Origin: Brachyspira intermedia PWS/A | Lineage (GTDB): Bacteria > Spirochaetota > Brachyspiria > Brachyspirales > Brachyspiraceae | Direction: 5' to 3' | Assembly (NCBI RefSeq): GCF_000223215.1 | Contig: NC_017243.1 | Coordinates: 2,232,001 to 2,296,000, forward strand | DNA: 64,000 bases | In this document: positions 19,940 through 28,832 of the stretch, piece by piece | How the letters are laid out: each line of letters begins with the position of its first letter | Numbering within the stretch: position 1 is the stretch's first letter | Translations under genes and position numbers: made by a program | Notes under the pieces: model-generated | What the model was told of the DNA's origin: nothing | The model's database searches: none | What the model saw: only the letters and a program-made list of their open reading frames with translations

Positions 19940-21019
19940 ATGAGGAACTTTATATCTATCAAAGAGTTATCAAAAGAGGAAGTTATTGAAGTATTAGATG
20001 TAGCTAAGGAGTTGGATAACACTGATAGTAGAGAAAGAAGAAAATTAATGGACGGAATGATAATGACAAGTATATTCTTCGAGCCTTCTACAAGGACAAG
20101 ATTATCATTCACATCAGCTGCTTACAGATTGGGATGCAAAGAGTTAGGATTTGATAACCCAGATCAAAGTTCTATAAAAAAAGGAGAATCTTTAAGAGAC
20201 ACTATAATCATGGTTTCTGCCTATTCAGATATTATAGTTATGAGGCATAGTATTGACGGAGCTGCTAAATTTGCTGAAGAAGTTACAAACTGTCCTATCA
20301 TAAATGCCGGAGACGGTGCTAACGAACACCCTAGTCAAACTTTATTGGATTTATACACATTAAGAGAAGAATTAGGAACTATAGAAAATAAAAAACTTGC
20401 TTTTGTAGGGGACACAAGATACGGAAGAACTGTTCACTCTTTAGTTGATGGTTTAATGATGTTCAATGGTGAGTTCTATTTTATATCTCCTGATGTTATA
20501 CAAATACCTGATTATATATTAAAAGAATTGGATAATGCAAATATAAAATACAAAAAACTTAGCAATTATGAAGAAGTATTAAAAGAAATAGACTGTCTAT
20601 ATATGACTAGGGTACAAAAAGAAAGATTTGATGATATCAATGAATATGAAGAAGTTAAACATGCATTCAGAATATCAAAAGATAGTATTGTTGGAAAATG
20701 TAAAGATGATATGATAATACTTCACCCTCTTCCAAGAGTTGATGAAATTAATATAGATTTAGATGATACAAAATACGCTAAATATTTTATACAGGCTAGA
20801 AACGGAGTTCCTACAAGAATGGCTATGATGGCTTTGGCTACAGATGCTATAAAATCTAAAGTAAAAAGAAAAGAAATGAATTATGAAGTTGTAGAAAATA
20901 AAGAAATAGTTTGTCCTAATAATAAATGCGTTACACATTTTGAAGAAACAAAAAATAGAGTTGTGAAAAAAGGTTATGGAGATTTCTGCTATTACTGCAA
21001 TAGAGAAATAGGAAAATAA
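19940..21019 (+). CDS. pyrB: Aspartate carbamoyltransferase, catalytic chain fused to a PyrI-type zinc domain
   Basis: A 359-residue protein. Residues 1 to about 305 are the catalytic chain, with the carbamoyl-phosphate loop FEPSTRTRLSF (47-57), HPSQTLLD and HPLPR. It forms carbamoyl aspartate in de novo pyrimidine synthesis. The C-terminal tail has C325-x4-C330 and C350-x2-C353 in a CPNNKCVTHFE...CYYC context, matching the zinc-binding domain of the regulatory subunit PyrI. Only about 20 residues separate the two parts, so the PyrI nucleotide-binding domain is absent. AGGGAG lies 6 bases before the ATG. pyrC follows after 16 bp. Confidence 0.93.
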   Translation: MRNFISIKELSKEEVIEVLDVAKELDNTDSRERRKLMDGMIMTSIFFEPSTRTRLSFTSAAYRLGCKELGFDNPDQSSIKKGESLRDTIIMVSAYSDIIVMRHSIDGAAKFAEEVTNCPIINAGDGANEHPSQTLLDLYTLREELGTIENKKLAFVGDTRYGRTVHSLVDGLMMFNGEFYFISPDVIQIPDYILKELDNANIKYKKLSNYEEVLKEIDCLYMTRVQKERFDDINEYEEVKHAFRISKDSIVGKCKDDMIILHPLPRVDEINIDLDDTKYAKYFIQARNGVPTRMAMMALATDAIKSKVKRKEMNYEVVENKEIVCPNNKCVTHFEETKNRVVKKGYGDFCYYCNREIGK

Positions 21020-21035
21020 ACTATTCAGGTAAATT

Positions 21036-22268
21036 ATGATAATAAAAAATGCTAAAATCCCAAATAATGAAAAAATAGTATCTATAATAATAGAAAATGA
21101 AAAAATAAAAAATATAGATTATGATAATAATTTTGAGAAATATATATCTGATAATAAAACAGATGATATAATAGATGCTAATTATAATTATGTGCTTTCA
21201 GGAATAATAGACCCTCATACACATATGAGAGATCCAGGACTTACTCATAAAGAGGATTTTAATTCTGGAAGTAAAGCCTGTGCAAGAGGTGGTGTTACAG
21301 TATTTTTGGATATGCCTAATACTGTACCAAACACCATTTCAAAAGAAAATCTAATCTCAAAAAAATCTATGATGATTGGAAAATCTTATGTAGATTACGG
21401 CTTTCATTTCGGAGGAAGCAAAGCAGATAACAGCGATGATATAAAAAATATTATCAATGATGCCGCATCTACAAAAATTTTCTTTAATGCCTCTACAGGA
21501 AATATGCTTGTAGAAGATGATAAAATATTAGAAAAATTATTTGAAGTTTCAAAAATAGTTACAGTTCATGCTGAAGATAAAATGGTTGATAAGGCAATAA
21601 AAATAGCAAAAAATACTAATACCCCATTATATTTATGCCATTTATCACTTGAAAGCGAAATTGATTCACTAAGAAAAGCAAAAGACTCTGGAATGATAAT
21701 TTACGGAGAAGCTACTCCTCATCATTTATTTTTAAATACAGAAGATGTAAATAAAAATGATAGAAATAAAATGCTCCTTAGAATGAAACCTGAATTAAGA
21801 GAAAAGTCCGACAATAAAGCATTATGGAACGCAATATTAGACGGCACTATAGATACTATAGGCACAGATCATGCTCCTCATTTGATAAGTGAGAAATTAG
21901 AAAAACTTACATTCGGAGTTCCTTCTGTTGAACATTCTCTTGAGTTGATGCTCAAAAAAGTTAATGATAATACTATAGATTTAAAATTACTTACAAAAAT
22001 TATGAGTGAAAAATCTGCTGAAATTTTCTCTATGAAGGATAAAGGCTTATTAAAAGAAAATTATGATGCCGATTTAGTAATAATAGATTTAAATGACCAT
22101 TCAGAAATAGAAGAAAAAGATATAATCACTAAAGCAGGCTGGTCACCTTATATAGGTTATCAAAGAGGCGGAAAAGTTTTAACTACTATAGTACGAGGAA
22201 ATATAGTATATAATAATGGCAAATTCACTGACAATTTTATAGGAAAAGAGATAACTTATAGTAATTAA
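21036..22268 (+). CDS. pyrC: Dihydroorotase
   Basis: A 410-residue amidohydrolase that cyclises carbamoyl aspartate to dihydroorotate. Metal-site motifs are DPHTHMRDPGLTHKEDF (about residue 58), a histidine in VHAEDK, CHLSLESE, ATPHHLFL and GTDHAPH with the catalytic aspartate. The pattern is that of class I bacterial dihydroorotases. It sits 16 bp behind pyrB, so the leader attenuator should control both. An element resembling the repeat at 41543 begins right after its stop. Confidence 0.93.
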   Translation: MIIKNAKIPNNEKIVSIIIENEKIKNIDYDNNFEKYISDNKTDDIIDANYNYVLSGIIDPHTHMRDPGLTHKEDFNSGSKACARGGVTVFLDMPNTVPNTISKENLISKKSMMIGKSYVDYGFHFGGSKADNSDDIKNIINDAASTKIFFNASTGNMLVEDDKILEKLFEVSKIVTVHAEDKMVDKAIKIAKNTNTPLYLCHLSLESEIDSLRKAKDSGMIIYGEATPHHLFLNTEDVNKNDRNKMLLRMKPELREKSDNKALWNAILDGTIDTIGTDHAPHLISEKLEKLTFGVPSVEHSLELMLKKVNDNTIDLKLLTKIMSEKSAEIFSMKDKGLLKENYDADLVIIDLNDHSEIEEKDIITKAGWSPYIGYQRGGKVLTTIVRGNIVYNNGKFTDNFIGKEITYSN

Positions 22269-22342
22269 AGCGAGTTGAAGCCAGCTAGTAACTTTAGTCA
22301 CTAGTTTATTATAGACTAAGGTGAGTATAACAATAATAATAA
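22269..22342 (+). repeat. Dispersed element D, copy 1
   Basis: Directly follows the pyrC stop. GCGAGTTGAAGCCAGCTAGTA is followed by a 20-bp near-palindrome at 22285-22304 (CTAGTAACT / AGTCACTAG), then AAGGTGAGTATAACAATAAT. The order of short blocks (CCAGC-AGTA, AAGT or TAGT, AGGTG-GT, CAATAATAA) resembles the sequence at 41543-41628. The alignment is loose, so homology is tentative. Confidence 0.35.
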
Positions 22343-22411
22343 ATTGTTATTGATTTTAATTTTTATACATTATAATATTTATTTTATTAAAAAATAATGA
22401 GAGGAATTCAA

Positions 22412-23440
22412 ATGATAAAAATTAAAATCTTTATTACTATTTTATCAAGTATTATAATTCTAAGCTGTTCTGCAAACAATAATACAGCAGAAACAAAATT
22501 AACCGATTATTCAGACAAAAATAATTGGCTTAGTATACCTTCAACATCAAATGAAGTAGATGTATTTTATTTATATTCTACAACTTGGACAAGAGCAAAT
22601 AGTAATGACAGTATAGTATGCCCAATAGACTATGAACCAATGAGAAGTACCATTACAAATTCAATGCTTGAACAAACAGGAATATTCGAAGAAGTTGGAA
22701 ATGTATATGCTCCGTTTTACAGACAAGCTGATGCTTTATATTTAATGAATACAAATAATAATATAAGCAAAGAAGAACAGGATAAATATTTTTATTCTTC
22801 GCCTAAAGAAGATGCAATAGCGGCATTCGATTATTATATAAAAAATTATAATAATGGAAAACCATTCATATTAGCAGGACATTCTCAAGGTGCTATGATG
22901 ATAAAAGAAATATTAATAGACTATTTCAAAACAAATGAAAATTTAAAAAACAGAATGGTAGCAGCTTATATATTCGGATATTCAGTTACTCAGCAAGATT
23001 TAGATGAAAATCCTCATTTGAGATTTGCAAATGGTGAATATGATACAGGAGTAATAATTTCTTATAATACAGAAGCCCCAGATTTTAACGGATATAATCC
23101 CGTACTTCTTGAAGGAGCAATTTCAATAAATCCTATATCTTGGACATTAGATGAAACTTTGGCTACTAAAGAACAAAGTTTAGGTGCTAATATATCACAT
23201 AATTACGGAAACCCTAAAGCTAATATAGTTACAAATGCAGGAAAACCTTCAAAGATAGCCGATGCTAAAGTTGATAAGGCAAGAGGTGTTATAAGATGCA
23301 GCACTATAAACATTGATGATTTTTATGTTAGAGGTGGCGGAGTTTTTGAAAAAGGTGTTTACCATGTTTATGATATTGCTCTTTATTATTATGATTTAAA
23401 AGAAAATGTAAGAAAAAGAGTAGGAGCTTTTTGGAAATAA
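22412..23440 (+). CDS. DUF3089-family alpha/beta-hydrolase-like lipoprotein
   Basis: A 342-residue lipoprotein. The start at 22412 is chosen because GAGAGGA lies 7 bases upstream; an ATG at 22397 overlaps that site. The signal peptide ends in a lipobox (IILSC-S). Residues of the DUF3089 family follow, including the nucleophile elbow GHSQGAMM, DVFYLYSTTW and a C-terminal HVYDIALYYYDL. The family is alpha/beta-hydrolase-like with no proven substrate. It stands alone between pyrC and a convergent zinc-import cluster. Confidence 0.8.
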   Translation: MIKIKIFITILSSIIILSCSANNNTAETKLTDYSDKNNWLSIPSTSNEVDVFYLYSTTWTRANSNDSIVCPIDYEPMRSTITNSMLEQTGIFEEVGNVYAPFYRQADALYLMNTNNNISKEEQDKYFYSSPKEDAIAAFDYYIKNYNNGKPFILAGHSQGAMMIKEILIDYFKTNENLKNRMVAAYIFGYSVTQQDLDENPHLRFANGEYDTGVIISYNTEAPDFNGYNPVLLEGAISINPISWTLDETLATKEQSLGANISHNYGNPKANIVTNAGKPSKIADAKVDKARGVIRCSTINIDDFYVRGGGVFEKGVYHVYDIALYYYDLKENVRKRVGAFWK

Positions 23441-23467
23441 TTATATAAATTAAGACATAAAAATGGA

Positions 23468-23494
23468 CAGGATAATATATCCCTTATTATCCTG
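23468..23494. terminator. Bidirectional hairpin between convergent genes
   Basis: CAGGATAATA (23468-23477) and TATTATCCTG (23485-23494) form a perfect 10-bp stem with a 7-base loop, between the stops of the DUF3089 gene and the minus-strand zinc cluster. The U-run is poor on both sides, so its termination strength is uncertain. Confidence 0.5.
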
Positions 23495-23540
23495 CCCGCA
23501 ACATGGTTTATAAAATATAAATATACGAAATTATCAAAAG

Positions 23541-24116
23541 TTAATTAGCAACAAATTCTTTGCCCCTTTTATCTAAAACATTCAAACTTATTGCATTAAG
23601 CCTTACAGTTTCATAATTATCTATTTCTAATATTTCTACAACACCAACAACTTCTATCCAATCCTGAGGATTAGGTATATTGCCTTTATAATCGAATTCA
23701 AATCCGGCAACCCCATCATATCCGCAGCATCCCGGTCCGTATCTGAATACAAAATTAAGTTTCTCCCCTGTTTCTTTATCAGTAAATCCGTCATATATTC
23801 CCTGCAATTTTATTAACTTTCCTCTGTAATCATCAGGATTCAAATAAACATCATTACATTGATTTATAAACATTCTCTCTTTTATCTCTATTACATTATT
23901 CATATCAAGTGTTGATGTATCTATTTTATCCTGTTTAAGCTCATTATTATTTTGAGAATTATTAGCAGATTTAGTTCCTACACTGCTATAATCATATTTT
24001 TTTTGAGGTATATCCACATAATTTTTTTCTATATCAAACCAACCATCATTGTATTCTTTTTTTGAACAAGAAGAAAATGCTAATAATACAGCAAATAAAA
24101 ATAATACTTTTTTCAT
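23541..24116 (-). CDS. Lipoprotein with YcgQ/DUF1980-like C-terminal domain
   Basis: A 191-residue lipoprotein (FSSC-S lipobox). After an N/Q/S-rich linker, residues about 85-190 contain DYRGKLIKLQG, FRYGPGCCGYDG and WIEVVGVVEI. This order resembles the C-terminal domain of YcgQ-type (TIGR03943/DUF1980) proteins, which are encoded near zinc-responsive genes in other bacteria. It lies 15 bp behind the permease of the zinc importer, so a role in periplasmic zinc handling is plausible. The CC pair could bind metal. The similarity is motif-level only. Confidence 0.6.
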   Translation of the reverse strand: MKKVLFLFAVLLAFSSCSKKEYNDGWFDIEKNYVDIPQKKYDYSSVGTKSANNSQNNNELKQDKIDTSTLDMNNVIEIKERMFINQCNDVYLNPDDYRGKLIKLQGIYDGFTDKETGEKLNFVFRYGPGCCGYDGVAGFEFDYKGNIPNPQDWIEVVGVVEILEIDNYETVRLNAISLNVLDKRGKEFVAN

Positions 24117-24131
24117 ACAATATCCCTCCTT

Positions 24132-24959
24132 TTATTTAGCCCCTAATTTTATAAACCTTCCTACAATAGAAAAAATTAAAAGCATAGCTAAATTTACCAT
24201 AACAATGCAAGCTCCTGTAGGATATTCAAGCTGAAAAGAAACTATTATACCTATAAAAAAGCAGAATACAGATAATATAGCCGATGAAATTACCACGCTC
24301 TTAAAAGTATTAAATATACGCATAGAGGTAAGTGCCGGAAATATTATCAAACTTGATATAAGCATAGCTCCCATCATTCTCATACCTAATACTATAATCA
24401 AAGATGTTAGTATAGATATAAGCATATTATAAAATTCAGCATTTATTCCAACAGCACGGGCAAAATTCTCATCGAATGTTACTAAAAATATTTTATTATA
24501 GAAAAGAACATAAAGCACTATAACTACAATACTTACAGCAATACTTATATAAACATCGCTTTTGCTCATAGCAAGTATACTGCCAAACATATAATTACAT
24601 ACATCTGTATTTATACCCGTCTTTACAGTGATGGCTATGATACCAACCGCTAAAGATACACTAGATATCAAAGCAATAGCAGCATCTCCTTTTATTTTAC
24701 TGTTTTCGCTTAATCTCAAAAGCAGTATTGAAGCAATGGCAACTATAGGTATTGAAAGCTGAAGAGTAGAAAATCCAAACATTAAAGAAAGAGATAAAGC
24801 TCCAAATCCTACATTAGAAAGCCCAATACCAATCATAGAATATCTTTTTAAAACCAAATTAACACCTAAAAGTGCTGCACATAATGATACTAATATGCCT
24901 ACTATAACTGCCCTTACAATGAAGGTATATGAAAAAAGTTCCTGAATCAAAGCAATCAT
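24132..24959 (-). CDS. znuB: Zinc/manganese ABC transporter permease
   Basis: A 275-residue ABC-3 family permease with about eight hydrophobic segments and the conserved cytoplasmic coupling region GINAEFYNMLISILTSL. It forms the membrane channel for metal released by the binding protein. Its ATG overlaps the ATPase stop by 4 bp (ATGA), showing translational coupling. Zinc rather than manganese is favoured by the His-rich loop of the partner ZnuA. Confidence 0.88.
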   Translation of the reverse strand: MIALIQELFSYTFIVRAVIVGILVSLCAALLGVNLVLKRYSMIGIGLSNVGFGALSLSLMFGFSTLQLSIPIVAIASILLLRLSENSKIKGDAAIALISSVSLAVGIIAITVKTGINTDVCNYMFGSILAMSKSDVYISIAVSIVVIVLYVLFYNKIFLVTFDENFARAVGINAEFYNMLISILTSLIIVLGMRMMGAMLISSLIIFPALTSMRIFNTFKSVVISSAILSVFCFFIGIIVSFQLEYPTGACIVMVNLAMLLIFSIVGRFIKLGAK

Positions 24960-25648
24960 CTCATATCCTCCCCTGATATTTTTCTGTATATATCCGTTTT
25001 TGTATAATCTTCTGTGCTTCCGAAGAAAAGAATATTTTTATTTATATGAAGTATTTTATTAGAGTATTTAACAGCATTCGCTATATCATGCGAAACCATT
25101 ATAATAGTTACTTCATCATTTAATTTTTTTATTAAATTATATAAATCAGCTGTAGCTATAGGGTCAAGTCCTGTAGAAGGCTCATCAAGTATGAGTAATT
25201 CTTTAGTAGAACATAATGCTCTAGCTAATGCTACTCTCTGCTGTTGTCCTCCTGATAAATCTTTATATGACTTATTTTTTAAATTTTCTATATTAAGTTT
25301 TTTCAAATTATCTAAAGTGATTTTTTTATCTTTAGAAGTGTAAAACGGAAGAAACTTTTTCTTATTCAATCTTCCTGAAATAACAACTTCAAATACGCTT
25401 GCTGGAAATGATTTCTGCACTATTCCCTGCTGAGGCAAATACCCTATTTCATTTTTCTTTATACTGTTAAAAGATATACTTCCTTTCTTAGGTTTTATTA
25501 ATCCTAGTATTGTTTTTATTAAAGTGGTTTTACCAGAGCCATTCTCACCTATTATAGAAAGATAATCTCCTTTATTTAGAGAAAAATTGATATTAGATAA
25601 TACCTCATTACTATCATAAAATACCGATAAATCTTTTATATTCAACAT
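24956..25648 (-). CDS. znuC: Zinc/manganese ABC transporter ATP-binding protein
   Basis: A 230-residue ABC ATPase with Walker A GENGSGKTT, Q-loop LPQQG, signature LSGGQQQR, Walker B LLILDEPS and switch histidine SHD. The ATG at 25648 shares its A with the TGA of znuA; a TTG one codon earlier is not needed. It energises ZnuB. Confidence 0.9.
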   Translation of the reverse strand: MLNIKDLSVFYDSNEVLSNINFSLNKGDYLSIIGENGSGKTTLIKTILGLIKPKKGSISFNSIKKNEIGYLPQQGIVQKSFPASVFEVVISGRLNKKKFLPFYTSKDKKITLDNLKKLNIENLKNKSYKDLSGGQQQRVALARALCSTKELLILDEPSTGLDPIATADLYNLIKKLNDEVTIIMVSHDIANAVKYSNKILHINKNILFFGSTEDYTKTDIYRKISGEDMR

Positions 25649-26661
25649 CAATTTAAACCCTTTTTCAAACTCTCTAAATTATCCCTCATAATAGATAAAT
25701 ATGTAACGCCTGAATCAAATTCATCTTTGCTTACATTTTGTCCTGAATGAAGCTTTAATTTTTCTGCACCTGTTTGTTCTATTAAAGTATTTGCTATTTT
25801 TTCATTACTCAATTCTATATAGTATAGATAAGGTATTTTATTGTCTTTAATATAATTCATCAAATAAGCAATAGTTTTTGGGCTAGCATCCACTTGGCTG
25901 CTGCATCCTGTAAAAGGCGCTCTATATTCCAATCCGTATTCCTCTGCTAAATATCTGAATGGAAATCTATCTCCAAATACTATATTTTTTCTTTTAGATG
26001 AGTTTACTGCATTTCTTATTTCTTCATCTAAAGCTGTTAATTCTTGATTATATTTATCAGCATTTGTTTTATATATACCAGCATTATTAGCATCAATTTC
26101 TGATAATGCATTGCATATTGCTGTAACCATTAATTGAGCATTTTTTGGAGAAGTCCATATATGTTCATCATAAACACCTTCATGAGTATGGCTTTCTTCA
26201 GTATGATTTTCATGCTCTTCATGATTTGCTTCTTCTTCATAATTATGATCTATATCATGCTCCATACCTTCAACAATCTCTTCATCTAATGCTTTTACAT
26301 AATCTATAAGTCTTATTATCTTTTTACTATTAGTATTCATAGAAGATATAATTTTTTCAGCCCAAGCCTCACTTTCACCACCTATATAAATAAATACATC
26401 AGCATTTTGTATATCTATTACATCAGCAGGTGTAGTATTGAATGAATGAATCTCTATACCTGGTTTTATTATCATTTGAAGATTAACATTATCTCCAGCT
26501 ATATTTCTAGTAAAATCATATATTGGAAATATTGTAGTTACTACTTTTAGTTTACTATTATCAATTTCTTTATTATTTTCTTTACTGCTTTTATTAGCAT
26601 CATTACATGAAATAATAATTGAAAATAATAAAGTTAAAACAATTAATATCTTTTTTTGCAT
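25648..26661 (-). CDS. znuA: Zinc-binding lipoprotein of the ABC importer
   Basis: A 337-residue cluster A-I solute-binding protein. The lipobox is ISC-N at about residue 19. Metal-ligand histidine contexts include GIEIHSFNTTPADV and DEHIWTSPKNA. A His/Glu-rich loop at about residues 137-165 (HNYEEEANHEEHENH...) is typical of zinc-specific ZnuA. A conserved GCSSQVDASPKT segment follows. It captures zinc in the periplasm for ZnuBC. The His-rich membrane protein lies 65 bp upstream on the same strand. Confidence 0.9.
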   Translation of the reverse strand: MQKKILIVLTLLFSIIISCNDANKSSKENNKEIDNSKLKVVTTIFPIYDFTRNIAGDNVNLQMIIKPGIEIHSFNTTPADVIDIQNADVFIYIGGESEAWAEKIISSMNTNSKKIIRLIDYVKALDEEIVEGMEHDIDHNYEEEANHEEHENHTEESHTHEGVYDEHIWTSPKNAQLMVTAICNALSEIDANNAGIYKTNADKYNQELTALDEEIRNAVNSSKRKNIVFGDRFPFRYLAEEYGLEYRAPFTGCSSQVDASPKTIAYLMNYIKDNKIPYLYYIELSNEKIANTLIEQTGAEKLKLHSGQNVSKDEFDSGVTYLSIMRDNLESLKKGLN

Positions 26662-26726
26662 TTAAAATCCTTTATATTTAAAAATTATATAACAAATTAA
26701 ATCATTAAAATATAAAAGATCTTAAA

Positions 26727-27020
26727 TCAATTTATCAGCTTCACTTTCAGGCTTGTGGGGTTATTATTTAAAGAAAATATATACTTTCTTATTTTTACAA
26801 AAAATATACATGAAATAGATAAATATATTATTACAGAATTATATATATTATGAAATTTTATTATTTTACTTACTGCTTTCACTATAGAAAATATTTCCAT
26901 ACAAGTTTCGCAGTCCTCACTTAAATGATGTACATGATGATGTGAATGATGAATTACATAAAATGCTGGAAAAACATATACAGATAGGATAAAAACAAGC
27001 AGTATTAATATTAATCTCAT
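26727..27020 (-). CDS. Small His-rich membrane protein at the head of the zinc operon
   Basis: 97 residues with two hydrophobic segments (about 2-22 and 60-77). Between them lies a metal-ligand cluster: HHSHHHVHHLSEDCETC, with seven histidines and a CxxC pair. I recognise no named family, but short membrane proteins with HxHHH...CxxC loops occur beside zinc importers. Zinc sensing, buffering or delivery to ZnuA is inferred from the ligands and the operon position. The start lies 14 bp downstream of a 25-bp palindrome. Confidence 0.7.
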   Translation of the reverse strand: MRLILILLVFILSVYVFPAFYVIHHSHHHVHHLSEDCETCMEIFSIVKAVSKIIKFHNIYNSVIIYLSISCIFFVKIRKYIFSLNNNPTSLKVKLIN

Positions 27021-27034
27021 AATATCGTTATTAT

Positions 27035-27059
27035 AATTGATAATAAATAATTGTCAATT
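27035..27059. promoter_or_regulatory. Palindromic operator candidate (Zur/Fur-like) before the zinc operon
   Basis: Arms AATTGATAAT (27035-27044) and ATTGTCAATT (27050-27059) are inverted repeats matching at 9 of 10 positions around a 5-base centre. The size and place, just before the first gene of the zinc operon, fit a Fur-superfamily repressor site such as Zur. No regulator gene is in the window, and an A+T-rich palindrome can also arise by chance. Confidence 0.45.
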
Positions 27060-27112
27060 ATGAATATTTATTTTTATTGTTCAATATGAAATACATATAA
27101 TAATATTTTTTA

Positions 27113-27721
27113 TTATAATTCAATATATAAAACAGGGTTATTCATACCTGAAAATATAGGAATTTCTATTAAAAATGCATCTCTTAAATCATAAACATTA
27201 ACATCTTTTATATCATCATAAGAAGAAAGATAGCATGAACTTACAGTCGGTATATAAGATTTTGAAACTATTAATTTCATTTTCATAGAGCTATACATAG
27301 ATTCATATTCTTTATATTCAGATGTATTTTCAGAATCTTTAAAAGGTGTAAATAAAAATTTATTTCCATTTCTTACAGGCAATAATGAATTATCATCTTC
27401 TGTTATATCACTTTCTTTTAAAACACCATTTACATAAAGTCCTATTTCATTATCATTATTTATATATTTAAATTTAAAATTTCTAGGATAAGAAGTTTTA
27501 GCTTCACTTTCCATATCTCTTAATATATCTTCATAATAATAATCAGGAACACCCTCCTCATAACCTTCTGAATAGGCCGCCAATTCTATTAAAGATTTAG
27601 ACACTGTAACTATTGCAACAACTGTTACATTTTTATTTTCATCTACAGTTACATACTGAGTATAATCTAAACAGCTTACAAAAAATAGACAAAGAAATAT
27701 AGAAAGTATAATATTTTTCAT
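27113..27721 (-). CDS. Lipoprotein of unknown function
   Basis: 202 residues with a signal peptide and lipobox (FVSC-L). The mature part begins YTQYVTVDENKNVTVVAIVTVSKSLIELAA. It is mostly beta-strand-like with a Ser/Tyr-rich middle and no cysteine-rich or repeat structure. I do not recognise a family. It lies upstream of the zinc operon on the same strand but is separated by the palindrome and a 92-bp gap, so it is probably a separate unit. Confidence 0.65.
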   Translation of the reverse strand: MKNIILSIFLCLFFVSCLDYTQYVTVDENKNVTVVAIVTVSKSLIELAAYSEGYEEGVPDYYYEDILRDMESEAKTSYPRNFKFKYINNDNEIGLYVNGVLKESDITEDDNSLLPVRNGNKFLFTPFKDSENTSEYKEYESMYSSMKMKLIVSKSYIPTVSSCYLSSYDDIKDVNVYDLRDAFLIEIPIFSGMNNPVLYIEL

Positions 27722-27864
27722 AAAAATCCTTAATTTTACTTTGTATATAATATCATAAAAATAACAAATAACAATACAATATTATATTTTTACTATTGAT
27801 ATTTATTTTATGATATATTAAAATCAGTGGCAATAAGATACAAATATTTTCGGAGTTATTATAT

Positions 27865-28478
27865 ATGTCAAAATTAATCGATAAAAAATTAGCGGATTAT
27901 ATAAATGATGTTGATAGTTCTCTTCCTGCTCCAGGAGGCGGAAGTGTTATGGGAGCTGTAGGAAGTTTGGCTTGTGCATTAGCTGGTATGGTTGGACATC
28001 TTACAGTTAATAAAAAAAAGTTCTTGGAATTAAGTCAGCAGGAACAAGATAATTTTAATAAGGCTATAGAAAATATAAGAAATATAAAAAGCAGATTAAT
28101 GGACATAGTTGATAAGGATGCAGAAAGTTTTAATGCATTTATGGAAGCTATGAAACTTCCTAAAAATACAGATGAAGAAAAAGCAAAAAGAAAAACTGCT
28201 ATATCTGATGCTGCCAAAAAAGCTATAGATATTCCTTTCAGTGCTTTGAAATCTTGTTATGAATTGATGCCTTTTTTGAAATAGTAATTAAATATGGAAA
28301 CAGTAATGTTGTTACTGATATTGCTTCAGCTTATGTTTTAGCATTTGCATGTGCTAAAGGCTCTGTACTTAATATTAATATAAATATACCTCTTATAGAT
28401 GATGATACATTTTTAAATAACATAAAAATAAATACAAAAGAATATATCAATACTATAGAAAATAATTTTATAACATAG
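27865..28478 (+). pseudogene. Cyclodeaminase/cyclohydrolase-family (FTCD C-terminal-like) gene, frameshifted
   Basis: The first 139 codons match the FTCD_C/FchA family (LPAPGGGSVMGAVGSLACALAGMV), then stop after LMPFLK. The frame breaks in a T6 run at 28272-28277. With one more T it reads on as FFEIVIKYGNSNVVTDIASAYVL...NNFIT to a stop at 28476-28478, giving 204 residues, the normal family size. The family acts on formimino- or methenyl-tetrahydrofolate. The start is supported by CGGAG upstream. The loss is either a sequencing undercall or real. Confidence 0.8.
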
Positions 28479-28484
28479 AAAAAG

Positions 28485-28523
28485 AAATATTATTATTTAG
28501 AATATAATAAGATAATAATATTT
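28485..28523 (+). terminator. Hairpin after the cyclodeaminase-family gene
   Basis: AAATATTATTAT (28485-28496) and ATAATAATATTT (28512-28523) form a perfect 12-bp stem followed shortly by TTCTTTTT. A plausible intrinsic terminator, though the stem is all A+T. In the remaining sequence up to 28832 I see only A+T-rich DNA, apart from the GGAGG site of the next gene. Confidence 0.45.
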
Positions 28524-28832
28524 ATTATGTTCTTTTTGTATAAAATGATGTTATAAATATAAGATTTGTTATACAAAATTCCAATTTTATTTTTCATATT
28601 GATATTTTATTCATATTATGATAATCTTTATCATACAACAAGGGTTTATAAAATATATATTGGAATAAAAATATATTAGATTATCTATATATTTTGACAT
28701 AATTTACCTAAATTATTTTTTGATATTTTAACAAATATATTTTATTCTTTGACTATATTTTTATAATTTTATTCTTAAAAATCTCTTTATCCTTAATGTT
28801 AGTTATATGTATTCTTTTAATAGGAGGTTCGA

